Shown here piece after piece: positions 1 through 8,008 of a stretch of 64,000 nt of DNA. A program made the translations under genes and the position numbers. Where the stretch lies: positions 186,001-250,000 of the forward strand of contig JABTUN010000004.1 in the NCBI GenBank assembly GCA_015075365.1, given 5' to 3'. The DNA comes from Verrucomicrobiaceae bacterium. GTDB taxonomy: Bacteria > Verrucomicrobiota > Verrucomicrobiia > Verrucomicrobiales > Verrucomicrobiaceae. Within the stretch, counting starts at the first letter, position 1. The number at the start of each line of letters is the position of its first letter. The notes beneath the pieces were generated by a model. The model ran no database searches and had not been told where the DNA came from. It was given only the letters and a program-made list of their open reading frames with translations.

Positions 1-2273
1 GGCTTCGCGGGAAAGGTGTGCGCGGTTTTTCCAGCGGGATCGAGCAGGAAGCCCTCGCCTTCGGCGAAGCCGCCGATGATCTTCGTGCCTTTCGGCACGT
101 AGAAATAGAGATGCCAGCGGCCGAAGAGCTTCGCGGGTGTTTCCTGGCTGCTGATGACGGTCATCGGCATGCCGTCGGGCCAGTCGATCTTCGTTCCCTG
201 GCCGCCTTCGCTGATTTCGATGCGATGCAGGCCGGGGAATTTCGTTTCGAGCTTCAACTCATGCGGCTGCTTGTCCGGTTCGACTTCCGCGTGTGCCACG
301 GATTTCAACTCGGCCTCGGCCAGCGGGTAAAGCTCGATCCTGGCGTTGCCACGACTGCTGTAGATGATGCCGGCAGTGCCGGTGAGGGTGATGGTGGCGG
401 GCGGGGTGTCGATCCAGGTCCAGAAATCGCGCACGCCGCGCAGGTAGATGCCCGCGTTGCCGCGCGGCACCGGCGGTAGCTTCAGCCCCGACGCGGGCAC
501 GAGATTCGTGGTGTAGGAGACCGGTTCAAAGTCGAGCAGCTTCCGCTTTTCGATGCCCTCGCGGACAAAGGCGGCGATTTGATCCTGCGTGAAGGGCTCG
601 TCGGATTTCCATGGGTTCGTCTTGTCGGGATCGCTGTATTTCGCCAATGCAGGGAGCTGGATCGATTTGTCGCGATTCGGCAGATCGCGCCAGAGTGCCT
701 TCACATGGATCATGCCGGTGTGGCGGATGCGCCAGATGAAGCGGAAGAGCTGCTCGAAGGCCGTCTGGCGCTCCTTTCCGCCAGCGCTGCTGTAGTCGAG
801 ATAAAGGCCGACATAGTGCGTGTAGAGCGCGAGGTCATCGAGACGCGAGCGGATGGCCGTGTCGGTCGTGAGGCCGCGCGCCTCGTCGAGCAGGCGCCAC
901 ATGCGGCCGACGAGATCATCGCTGGCGGCCTGGCGTTTGGTGCCGTCGAGCAGCGTGTAAAATTTCGCCATCGGCGCGCGGGCGGGGCCGAAGGACTTGT
1001 CGAGGAAGTCGGCGGTGAGCGCGTCGATGTTTTTCGCCTCGTTCACATCCCACAGCATGCGCGCGGCGAGGTAGCAGCCGAGGCCGTTCGGGCCGGCGTT
1101 ATCGCTGGCCTCGGCGGACATGAAGCGCGCGCCGCTGGCGTAGAAATGCGGGATGGTGGTGCGCAGATATTCGATGTTCCCGCCGCGCGCCGCGCCTGGC
1201 AGGTCGCGGTCCCAGGTGTTCACGCTGTAGTATTCGCGAATGCCGAGGGTGCGTGTCTTCGCGTTCCATCCGGCGAGCAATTGGTCGATGGTGAAGCCGC
1301 CGCGGATGAATCCAGTGGCCACGCTGATGACGACGCCCGGATGCGCCTCGATGGACGGCGGAGGCGAGTGCTCGTTGTAGGCGTACATGCCGACGAGGCG
1401 GCCCAGATACGCCTTTTGCACGGCCTCGGCCGCTTCGTTCGCCAGAAGCAGCGCGCGGTCGCTGACGCTGCCGATCTTCGCGCATTCGATGCATTCGCAC
1501 CAGCCGCCGCCATCGCTCGGATCACAGGAAACGGAGTCCAGCGTGCCGTCTTTGGCGAACTGGGCCAGCGCGTCGTCCGCGACGAGTTTTCGCAGGCCAG
1601 GATTGGAGATGCAGAATTTGGGTTTGCGCCGTTCCCCGCCCACCAGGGCCAGATACTCGGGATGCTTTTCAAACTCGGCCTTGTTGCGGCTCATGATGCC
1701 GTCGTAGGCATGGCCTGAACGCAGCTCGATGCCGGAGGTGGCGCGGTTTCGCTCATTCCACTGCCTGCACGCCTCCTCACGCTCCTTCAGGTAACCAAAG
1801 CCGGCCCAGATGCGCCGCGCGTGGTAGTCCGGCGACTCACTCACATTCACGTCGATGCCGAGCGTGGGTGTGCGCGGCACGATCTCCCAGTTTTTTCCTG
1901 GCAAAAACTGCCGGAAGCCGCAGCGGTGCAGCAGATCCCACACCGCGTGCCCCACGGCCTGCGGCGTGCGCCCGGTGATGACGACGCCGCCTTTCTCCGA
2001 GCGCATCGTGTAGTCCTCCCGCTCCTCCAGCGCGGGCGTTTTGTCGCCGATGCCGAGGAAGATGCCACGCGGCTCTGTCGAGATCTGCATCTCGAACTTC
2101 GCGCCCGTGATGCGCTCCAACATCGCGGCGAGTTCCTCCGCCGCGGGCTTCACGGTCTCGTTTTGCGCGACGATGGGCAGCAGGGCGCGACCGCCTTCAG
2201 CAAGCATGATCTTCTCCGCATGCAAAGAACCGGCGACCAGGGCGAAGAGAAAGAGGCGGAACATGCGCAGCAT
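1..2273 (-). CDS. DUF4838 domain secreted glycan-associated protein, 3' end beyond window
   Basis: The minus strand is open without a stop from an ATG at 2273 to base 1, about 757 codons, so the C-terminus lies outside the window. It starts with a short signal peptide (Arg/Leu/Phe-rich, ending near an Ala-Gly-Ser-Leu-His-Ala cleavage region); a second in-frame ATG at 2264 is an equally possible start. An N-terminal region resembling the alpha-glucuronidase GH67 N-domain (KPAAEELAAMLERITG) is followed by a DUF4838-type core with the motif DPSDGGGWCEC near residues 245-255. DUF4838 proteins are known from polysaccharide-degrading Bacteroidetes and Verrucomicrobia; the exact substrate is unknown. 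Family call is from pattern recognition. Confidence 0.82.
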   Translation of the reverse strand, partial: MLRMFRLFLFALVAGSLHAEKIMLAEGGRALLPIVAQNETVKPAAEELAAMLERITGAKFEMQISTEPRGIFLGIGDKTPALEEREDYTMRSEKGGVVITGRTPQAVGHAVWDLLHRCGFRQFLPGKNWEIVPRTPTLGIDVNVSESPDYHARRIWAGFGYLKEREEACRQWNERNRATSGIELRSGHAYDGIMSRNKAEFEKHPEYLALVGGERRKPKFCISNPGLRKLVADDALAQFAKDGTLDSVSCDPSDGGGWCECIECAKIGSVSDRALLLANEAAEAVQKAYLGRLVGMYAYNEHSPPPSIEAHPGVVISVATGFIRGGFTIDQLLAGWNAKTRTLGIREYYSVNTWDRDLPGAARGGNIEYLRTTIPHFYASGARFMSAEASDNAGPNGLGCYLAARMLWDVNEAKNIDALTADFLDKSFGPARAPMAKFYTLLDGTKRQAASDDLVGRMWRLLDEARGLTTDTAIRSRLDDLALYTHYVGLYLDYSSAGGKERQTAFEQLFRFIWRIRHTGMIHVKALWRDLPNRDKSIQLPALAKYSDPDKTNPWKSDEPFTQDQIAAFVREGIEKRKLLDFEPVSYTTNLVPASGLKLPPVPRGNAGIYLRGVRDFWTWIDTPPATITLTGTAGIIYSSRGNARIELYPLAEAELKSVAHAEVEPDKQPHELKLETKFPGLHRIEISEGGQGTKIDWPDGMPMTVISSQETPAKLFGRWHLYFYVPKGTKIIGGFAEGEGFLLDPAGKTAHTFPAK

Positions 2274-2300
2274 ACGGACCCGTGGACGGGAACTTTGCCC

Positions 2301-2330
2301 TCGACACGCGATGCCCCGTTCCGGTAAACT
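2301..2330 (+). promoter_or_regulatory. Candidate promoter for the 2338-3658 operon
   Basis: TCGACA (2301-2306) and TAAACT (2325-2330) are separated by 18 bp in the 64-bp gap between the divergent DUF4838 gene and the first small lipoprotein gene. The first start codon lies only 7 bp beyond the -10 box, so a leaderless or near-leaderless transcript is possible. Sequence-only prediction. Confidence 0.35.
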
Positions 2331-2337
2331 CTCGCAC

Positions 2338-2559
2338 ATGAAAACCGCTCTCCGCATCGCCGCGCTCGCCACCTCGATCTCGCTGCTGATCGGCTGCGTG
2401 TGGCTGGCGCAGCGGAAATCGGAGCCTGCGATGCTGCCGAGCTCCAAAAGCGGCCCGCTGCCAGCCCCGACGATCATGCCTGGCAGCAAGTCGTTCACGA
2501 GCGGCACCACCGTGAGTTCCGGAGTGCTTCAAATGCAGTCACCGCCGCCAAAGCCATGA
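2338..2559 (+). CDS. Small lipoprotein-like protein with SSKS-type motifs
   Basis: This 73-residue protein begins with a basic residue pair and a hydrophobic stretch (residues 7-20) ending in SLLIGC, a plausible lipobox with Cys20. The mature part carries two copies of a short motif, LPSSKSGPL and MPGSKSFTS, and a Pro-rich end. The start at 2338 is chosen because it gives the signal sequence; the open frame extends further upstream without one. Its TGA stop overlaps the ATG of the next gene, implying translational coupling. It looks paralogous to the product at 2556-2876. Function unknown. Confidence 0.7.
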   Translation: MKTALRIAALATSISLLIGCVWLAQRKSEPAMLPSSKSGPLPAPTIMPGSKSFTSGTTVSSGVLQMQSPPPKP

Positions 2560-2876
2560 CACTTGCAGGGAAAACGCTCCGCGTGCTCGCCGTGGCGTCG
2601 TCGGTGACGCTGCTGGCGGGGTATGTCGCGATCTCGCAATCCACCTCACGAACTCCCGAGGACGAAAGCCCGCAGAAAATCCTGATTTCGGGAAGCAAGG
2701 CCCTCTCACAGCCAGTGTTCGACACACGAACTCTCCAAGGAGTGGACTATTATGTGTTCCGACCTGTTTCCATCGATCTCATGAGCAGTAGCAAAGGAGC
2801 CATCCTCCGTCTTGATATGCTGGCCCGGTTTCGGTTCAAAGGATTTGGCATCCAAGTCACTGCCAACAAACCATGA
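2556..2876 (+). CDS. Small envelope protein paralogous to its upstream neighbour
   Basis: This 106-residue protein starts at an ATG overlapping the previous stop (ATGA). Its N-terminus, LRVLAVASSVTLLAGYVAIS, aligns with LRIAALATSISLLIGCVWLA of the upstream gene, but the lipobox cysteine is a tyrosine, so it is probably membrane anchored or cleaved by signal peptidase I. Two motifs of the [S/G]SK[S/A] type recur (ISGSKALSQP and MSSSKGAIL). Its own stop overlaps the ATG of the hydroxylase gene. Together the three genes form a coupled operon. I do not recognise a function. Confidence 0.65.
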   Translation: MTLAGKTLRVLAVASSVTLLAGYVAISQSTSRTPEDESPQKILISGSKALSQPVFDTRTLQGVDYYVFRPVSIDLMSSSKGAILRLDMLARFRFKGFGIQVTANKP

Positions 2877-3658
2877 CCCTCCCCGAGATCATTCCCTCTG
2901 TGGGCCTGAGCCTGTTGTTTTTGGTGGTGATGTTCCGGCCGTTGGAGCGGCTGTTTCCAGCGAAGGCGGGGCAGCGGTTCCTGCGACCGGCTTTCTGGAC
3001 GGACATGTTCTTTCTCCTCGGCCAGTATCTGCTGTGGAGCGGGCTGGTGTTTTGGGCGCTGAACCATTTCCGCGGCTGGCTGGACGGGATCGTGCCCGCC
3101 AACTTCCGCGCGGCGGTGGCGGCGCAGCCGTGGTGGCTGCAGGCGGTGGAGATGATCGTGCTGAGCGACTTCCTCATCTACTGGGCGCATCGCGCGCAGC
3201 ATGCGACGCCGTTTCTGTGGCGCTTTCACTCGATCCATCACAGCGCGGAGCATCTGGACTGGCTGGCGGCGCACCGGGAGCATCCCCTGGACACGATCTA
3301 CACGGTGGGGATCATCAACCTGCCCGCGTTCATCCTGGGCTTCCCGCTGGAGACGCTGGCGGGCTTTCTGGCCTTTCGCGGGCTGTGGGCCATCTTCATC
3401 CACTCAAACGTGCGGTTGCCGATCGGTCCGCTGCGCATGCTGATCGGCGCGCCGGAGCTGCACCACTGGCATCACGACAAGGCGCGCGACGCGGGGAACT
3501 ACGCCAACATCTCGCCGCTGATGGACATCCTTTTTGGCACCTACCGCTGCCCGGACCACGAGCCGGAGGCGTTCGGCATCCACGAGCCGATTTCAAAGAG
3601 CTACCTCGGGCAGATGTGGCATCCGTTTCGACGCAGGCGGAGAGAAGGGGAAGGATAG
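2873..3658 (+). CDS. Fatty acid hydroxylase / sterol desaturase superfamily protein
   Basis: This 261-residue integral membrane protein has several hydrophobic segments and the di-iron histidine clusters of the superfamily: HRAQH (about residues 106-110), HSIHHS (about 119-124) and HHWHH (about 198-202), with an extra EHP after the second cluster. Members introduce hydroxyl groups or double bonds into lipids at the cytoplasmic face of the membrane. The start overlaps the preceding stop as ATGA, so it is the third gene of a coupled operon with two small envelope proteins. Substrate cannot be read from the sequence. Confidence 0.9.
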   Translation: MTLPEIIPSVGLSLLFLVVMFRPLERLFPAKAGQRFLRPAFWTDMFFLLGQYLLWSGLVFWALNHFRGWLDGIVPANFRAAVAAQPWWLQAVEMIVLSDFLIYWAHRAQHATPFLWRFHSIHHSAEHLDWLAAHREHPLDTIYTVGIINLPAFILGFPLETLAGFLAFRGLWAIFIHSNVRLPIGPLRMLIGAPELHHWHHDKARDAGNYANISPLMDILFGTYRCPDHEPEAFGIHEPISKSYLGQMWHPFRRRRREGEG

Positions 3659-3869
3659 CATCGGAACGCCCGTGGCTGGGGCTGGAACAGGACGCAACGT
3701 TCATGGGCTGCCCGCACGGAACGTCGGGGCAACAGGGCAACCTGTCGCGAAGCGCAGGCTGCTCCAGTCCATGGCGCGGCAGCAATGCCAGCCTGCGTGA
3801 TTCGAGCACGGGGCAACTTTTGAGGCTCTCCGCATGCTGGTCAACGGAGGCGGGCTCGACGGCAGGCAT

Positions 3870-3896
3870 TGTATCAGGCGCGGGCAGCCTGATACA
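3870..3896. terminator. Hairpin between convergent genes, possible bidirectional terminator
   Basis: TGTATCAGGC and GCCTGATACA form a perfect 10-bp stem with a 7-nt loop, in the 291-bp gap between the hydroxylase gene and the convergent gene at 3950-5008. No long T-run follows, so it may act with Rho or protect 3' ends. The same gap also holds an 8-bp inverted repeat (GCAGGCTG/CAGCCTGC, about 3752-3797). No coding signal is seen in 3659-3949. Confidence 0.4.
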
Positions 3897-3949
3897 GATG
3901 ACCCGGAAGCACGCGGGGGCTCAAGGCCGGATTCACGGAGTGGCTGGGC

Positions 3950-5008
3950 TTACTTGGGCCGCATGTTGAACGCGCGGTCATCCACGGACAGGCGGTGGCC
4001 GGTGAGGGCGGCGCAGTAACGGAGCAGTTCGCTGGCGGGCATGGATTTCAGTGTGAGGTCGATTGTCCGGGTCAGCTCGACGCCGGGACCGACGGTGATC
4101 TGGGTGCCCTTTTTGTCGGGATCAAGCTCACGGGACTTGATGCGGACGAAATCAATCGCGTCTCGGAGCGTGGCGTTCTGGAACTCGATCTTTGGAATGA
4201 TGAGCTTGTCCGCGAGGGCCTTGGCGATGCCTTTGGACTCGATGAGTATCGGGGCGTCCAACGCATCGTCCACCGGACTGATCACCACTGCGTGGGCGTG
4301 GAAACGGAGCTTCAGGCCCGCCAGCTCGGCGATGTAACGCAACGCCTCACCACGAGGCACGTTTTTCAAATCCAAGGAGAAAGTAGGCGGGGCTGGGAAC
4401 GCGCCGGCCTTTAGGATGATGTTGATGTGCTGTGGCTGTGCAGGTGTGATGGCTGACTCATCCAAGCATCCACGACTGATGCGGAGATATTCAACAGCCT
4501 CCTCGACCAAGGCATCCTGAAACTGAACCGTGGGAATCAACTGTCGTGCAAGACGGAGTTCCAGACTGGATGGAAACTTGTATTTCGGCACCGGATTGAT
4601 CATCGAATACTTCGCGGGGTGAATCACCATGGCATGCGGCTCGATGACAAACGACATGCCGCACAAGTCCGTCTCGCCTCTCACCACTTCGCTCAGCGGC
4701 ACATTTTTCAGAGGCAGTCCGATGCGACCGCCTCTCTTGTGTTCAGCGCTGCCGATGATCACAAAATTCACCCCGCGCTTGGTGGGATCAGGTTCCTTAT
4801 CGAGTTCGCGGCTGCGCACGCGGAGGTATTCGATGCATTCTTCGAGGGTTTCGCCTGGGATGGTGTCTTCGGGAATAATGATGCGGTCCAGCTTGTTCGT
4901 CAGCGCGGCGATCTGCTTGTCTGACTCGGATTCTCCAGCCGCGAGGCCTGGCAGGCTCATGGCCACGGCCAGCAGCAGATGCGTGGTGACGAGGAACAGA
5001 GGCTTCAT
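3950..5008 (-). CDS. Secreted protein with three tandem STN/secretin-like repeats
   Basis: This 352-residue protein begins at an ATG giving a clean signal peptide (MKPLFLVTTHLLLAVAMS) ending near Ala24. The rest consists of three repeats of about 105 residues. Each has an alpha-helical part of the form (C/A)I(E/D)(Y/F)(L/V)R..SR.LD, then a beta strand, then a strand-helix unit of the form L.LK.(V/M)P..E.LRY.A.L.G. This layout resembles the short secretin/TonB N-terminal (STN) fold, here tripled and without a barrel or secretin domain. The frame stays open into the opposite gapA gene, but that extension has no signal peptide. Likely periplasmic; role unknown. Confidence 0.75.
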   Translation of the reverse strand: MKPLFLVTTHLLLAVAMSLPGLAAGESESDKQIAALTNKLDRIIIPEDTIPGETLEECIEYLRVRSRELDKEPDPTKRGVNFVIIGSAEHKRGGRIGLPLKNVPLSEVVRGETDLCGMSFVIEPHAMVIHPAKYSMINPVPKYKFPSSLELRLARQLIPTVQFQDALVEEAVEYLRISRGCLDESAITPAQPQHINIILKAGAFPAPPTFSLDLKNVPRGEALRYIAELAGLKLRFHAHAVVISPVDDALDAPILIESKGIAKALADKLIIPKIEFQNATLRDAIDFVRIKSRELDPDKKGTQITVGPGVELTRTIDLTLKSMPASELLRYCAALTGHRLSVDDRAFNMRPK

Positions 5009-5082
5009 TTCGGGCAAGGATACTCGATTCCCTGCGGGCAAGGGAAGCACCTTTTCCGGCCCGGTTCCTGCTGGCAACGGGG

Positions 5083-5110
5083 TTGACACGCCCCCCCGGT
5101 GCGGTAGGTC
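5083..5110 (+). promoter_or_regulatory. Candidate gapA promoter
   Basis: A consensus TTGACA (5083-5088) precedes a weak -10 candidate TAGGTC (5105-5110) with a 16-bp GC-rich spacer, 40 bp upstream of the gapA start. The -35 box is strong; the -10 assignment is tentative. Confidence 0.45.
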
Positions 5111-5149
5111 TGCCGCCCCTAAAAATCCAAACTCAATCGAACACACACT

Positions 5150-6199
5150 ATGGTCAAAATCGGCATCAATGGTTTCGGGCGCATCGGCCGCCTGGTTTTT
5201 CGCGCAATCTGTGATCAGGGCCTCCTGGGCAAGGAGATCCAGGTCGTCGCCGTGAATGACCTCGTCCCCGCGGACAACCTGGCCTACCTCGTCAAATACG
5301 ACTCCACCCAGGGCAAGGCCCGCGAGGAAGTCTATTCCAAGAAGAGCAGCCCCGACCTCGCCGAGGACGACATCCTGGTCGTCGATGGCCAGGAGATCAA
5401 ATGCCTCGCGGTGCGTGAAGGCCCGGCCGCCCTCCCCTGGAAGGCGCTCGGCGTCGATATCGTCATCGAGTCCACCGGCCTTTTCACGGAGCGCAGCAAG
5501 GCGCAGGGCCACATCGACGCGGGTGCGAAGAAGGTCATCATCTCCGCCCCAGGCAAGGACGAGGACATCACCATCGTCATGGGCGTGAACCATGAGAAAT
5601 ACGATGCCGCCAAGCATCACGTCGTCTCCAACGCGAGCTGCACCACGAACTGCCTCGCCCCCATCGTCCATGTGCTCCTGAAGGAAGGTTTCGGCGTCGC
5701 CGAAGGCCTCATGACCACCATCCACAGCTACACCGCCACGCAGAAGACCGTGGACGGCCCGAGCAAGAAGGATTGGAAGGGTGGCCGCAGTGCCGCGATC
5801 AACATCATCCCCTCCGGCACCGGCGCCGCCAAGGCCGTCGGCCTCGCCATCCCGGAAGTGAAGGGCAAGCTCACCGGCATGTCCTTCCGCGTGCCGACGC
5901 CGACCGTCTCCGCGGTCGATCTCACCGTGAAGACGGAAAAGGAGACCAGCTACAAGGAAATCTCCGCCGCGATGAAGAAAGCCAGCGAGACCTACCTCAA
6001 GGGCATCCTCAACTGGACCGCCGACGAGGTGGTGAGCACCGACTTTATCCACGACCAGCACAGCTCCATCTTCGACGCCGGCAGCGGCATCGAGCTGAAC
6101 AGCAAGTTCTTCAAGCTGGTGAGCTGGTATGACAACGAGTGGGGCTACAGCAACCGCGTGGTCGATCTCGTGAAGTACATGGTCGCCAAGGGCCTGTAA
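5150..6199 (+). CDS. gapA: Glyceraldehyde-3-phosphate dehydrogenase, type I
   Basis: This 349-residue enzyme catalyses the NAD(P)-dependent oxidative phosphorylation of glyceraldehyde 3-phosphate in glycolysis/gluconeogenesis in the cytoplasm. The Rossmann motif GINGFGRIGR is at the N-terminus, the catalytic SNASCTTNCLAP box around residues 159-170 contains the active cysteine, and WYDNEWGYSNR closes the C-terminal region. Length is usual for the family, with a short insertion near residues 60-75. It is a single-gene unit with its own promoter and terminator. Confidence 0.97.
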   Translation: MVKIGINGFGRIGRLVFRAICDQGLLGKEIQVVAVNDLVPADNLAYLVKYDSTQGKAREEVYSKKSSPDLAEDDILVVDGQEIKCLAVREGPAALPWKALGVDIVIESTGLFTERSKAQGHIDAGAKKVIISAPGKDEDITIVMGVNHEKYDAAKHHVVSNASCTTNCLAPIVHVLLKEGFGVAEGLMTTIHSYTATQKTVDGPSKKDWKGGRSAAINIIPSGTGAAKAVGLAIPEVKGKLTGMSFRVPTPTVSAVDLTVKTEKETSYKEISAAMKKASETYLKGILNWTADEVVSTDFIHDQHSSIFDAGSGIELNSKFFKLVSWYDNEWGYSNRVVDLVKYMVAKGL

Positions 6200-6227
6200 G
6201 CCTTTTTGAGCGTCCTAAGCACCTTGG

Positions 6228-6260
6228 AAGCCGGTTCCGCGAGGAACCGGCTTTCATTTC
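6228..6260 (+). terminator. Intrinsic terminator of gapA
   Basis: An 11-bp perfect stem (AAGCCGGTTCC / GGAACCGGCTT) with a GCGA tetraloop starts 29 bp after the gapA stop and is followed by a T-rich tract (TTTCATTTC). This is a canonical Rho-independent terminator. Confidence 0.85.
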
Positions 6261-6330
6261 GAGGTATTGGAAATTACACAGTATAATATTGAATAAATAA
6301 TAGTTTGATATTGCTAATATGGCAGGATAG
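6261..6330 (+). promoter_or_regulatory. AT-rich promoter region of the nucleotidyltransferase pair
   Basis: A strongly AT-rich block, unlike the GC-rich surroundings, precedes the gene pair. It contains a perfect TATAAT at 6282-6287 and further TAATAT/TAAATA elements, but no -35 box at standard spacing from the TATAAT. TTGGAA at 6267 could serve a -10 near 6290. Low GC is consistent with a horizontally acquired module. Confidence 0.35.
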
Positions 6331-6338
6331 AGTTGGCC

Positions 6339-6929
6339 ATGAAGCTCCTGGATGGCTCAATTCTGGATAACGCCCTACGAGCTGTGTCTGACGTGCTGAA
6401 ACACGACGGAGCAGCCCCGGAAGAGGTCGTGATATGTGGAGGCGCGGCTTTGTTGAGCCTCGGAGTCATCTCCCGCCGCACGAAGGATGTCGATGTGCTT
6501 GCTGGTGTGGATCGTATCAAAGGGTTGGTGGACCCGAGGCCGTTCTCGGCGGCATTGGAGCGGGCGGTTAACGAAGTCGCGAGGGCGCTGGGGCTGCCTC
6601 CAAACTGGTTTAACGCAGGTCCGGCGGATCAAGTGATGGCAGGGTTGCCGGACGGGTTTCTCACACGCCTTCAACGCCGGGATTTTGGCAGTCACCTGAC
6701 AGTGTATGTCCCCGACCGGTTCGATTTAATTCACTTGAAGCTGTTTGCGGGTGTGGACCAGGGGCCGGGACGGCATTGGTCTGACTTGAAGGCGCTGAAT
6801 CCGACCGCGGACGAATTGCTGGCAGCCGCACGCTGGGTGATGGGCCAGGACGCTGGCGATGTGTTTCCACGCGTGCTCCGCGACGCCCTAAATCAACACG
6901 GCCATGGCCACATTGCAGACCAGCTTTAA
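6339..6929 (+). CDS. DUF6036/AbiEii-like nucleotidyltransferase, putative toxin
   Basis: This 196-residue protein carries a minimal nucleotidyltransferase signature: CGGAAL (about residues 35-40), then RRTKDVDVL (about 47-55) with the DxD metal-binding pair. Further on, RFDLIHLKLFA resembles the D.xLxKL helix of AbiEii-type and DUF6036 proteins. An in-frame TTG two codons upstream is an alternative start; ATG 6339 is chosen, with AGGA at 6324 as a weak ribosome-binding site. The next gene starts inside this one (26-bp overlap), so the pair is co-translated. In AbiE-type modules such enzymes modify tRNA; the toxin role here is inference. Confidence 0.75.
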   Translation: MKLLDGSILDNALRAVSDVLKHDGAAPEEVVICGGAALLSLGVISRRTKDVDVLAGVDRIKGLVDPRPFSAALERAVNEVARALGLPPNWFNAGPADQVMAGLPDGFLTRLQRRDFGSHLTVYVPDRFDLIHLKLFAGVDQGPGRHWSDLKALNPTADELLAAARWVMGQDAGDVFPRVLRDALNQHGHGHIADQL

Positions 6930-7959
6930 AGGGGCGCTCCAAACAGCGATGCACGACCTGTTGTGGCGGCAATGGAGTTGCATGGGCGCGGGGCTTGATC
7001 TGGATGGCAACGCGTCTTCACCGGACGCTCACATCATTGATCCTGAGGCGTTGATTCTGGCGACAACCCTGTTTGGCAGGAGAGACCAGCGGCTGTTTGA
7101 CGAGGCGCTGGCGTGGCTGGCGCGCTTTGGATCGTTGATCAATGTGCAGCGGTTGAAAAACCTTCAGCAGGGCGGGAAGCTGGGCGATTCCCGCGTGCTC
7201 GCCGCAGTTGCCGCGTATGTGAAACGGCACGGGAAACTGCTCAAATGGGGTGTCCTGGCCGAATCTGGAGGCAAAGGCGTGCGCGAGGCTCCAGAGCCTT
7301 TCTTCACCCCGGCAGGAAAAAACGCCGCTGTTTTTCATGGAGAGCCTGACCCCGATTTTCTGGTTCACGGATGGCTACGCCGGACGCCTCGTCAAAAAAC
7401 GCTCGCCATGCCACCTTCCCCGGCACGACTGGCGAATCTTTTGCTGAGTTTTCGTGCGCTGATCGGCGTGTCCTCTCGATGTGAAATCCTTGCCTGTCTC
7501 CTCTCACGACCATCGGCGCGCGCGGCTGAACTAGCACGGCTGACTGGTTATTCAGCGCAGTCCGTCCAGATGGTGATGGGAGAGATGATGCTCTCCGGCA
7601 GGCTGGGGTCGGATGATCCCCGCCGGACATCGGCGCGCGAGAAGGCCGGGCGTGGCGTGTCGCGCCGCTATTATCTACAACCTGGAGTGAAGGATTTTTT
7701 GTGGCCGGCGCAATACGCCCCGAAGTGGCTGCCTTGGGCGGCGCTCTTCACCCTGGTCCAGGGCGTGGACAAGGTGCTGGAAGTCGCACAAGACGAGACG
7801 CTGCTCTCCATCCACCTGCGCCGTGTGCTGGAGGAGCATGTCTGCGACCTCACCGAGGGGCTCGGGCACCACCTTTTCGGCTACAACCCGGACCTGTCGG
7901 GGGCTTGGCTTTTGAGCTCCCTCGCGAGAGACCTTCCTCAAGTCCTGGCCAGGCTCTAA
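6904..7959 (+). CDS. Winged-helix partner protein of the nucleotidyltransferase
   Basis: This 351-residue protein overlaps the nucleotidyltransferase gene by 26 bp. The middle (about residues 185-250) looks like a winged helix: SSRCEILACLLSRPSARAAE followed by LARLTGYSAQSVQMVMGEMM and a basic wing ending RRYYL. The N-terminal 150 residues and C-terminal 100 residues are unassigned helices. DNA-binding plus nucleotidyltransferase is the layout of AbiE-like modules, where the DNA-binding protein is the antitoxin and autorepressor; here the order is reversed. No homologue is recognised with certainty. Confidence 0.7.
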   Translation: MATLQTSFKGALQTAMHDLLWRQWSCMGAGLDLDGNASSPDAHIIDPEALILATTLFGRRDQRLFDEALAWLARFGSLINVQRLKNLQQGGKLGDSRVLAAVAAYVKRHGKLLKWGVLAESGGKGVREAPEPFFTPAGKNAAVFHGEPDPDFLVHGWLRRTPRQKTLAMPPSPARLANLLLSFRALIGVSSRCEILACLLSRPSARAAELARLTGYSAQSVQMVMGEMMLSGRLGSDDPRRTSAREKAGRGVSRRYYLQPGVKDFLWPAQYAPKWLPWAALFTLVQGVDKVLEVAQDETLLSIHLRRVLEEHVCDLTEGLGHHLFGYNPDLSGAWLLSSLARDLPQVLARL

Positions 7960-7975
7960 AGGCATCAAGTGCCTT
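7959..7975. terminator. Short hairpin between convergent units
   Basis: AAGGCA/TGCCTT forms a 6-bp stem with a 5-nt loop starting at the stop codon of the 6904-7959 gene, in the 49-bp gap to the convergent response regulator gene. It is weak and lacks a T-run. Confidence 0.3.
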
Positions 7976-8008
7976 CCCCGGCGTGGTGAACACGGGGATC
8001 ATCCATGC

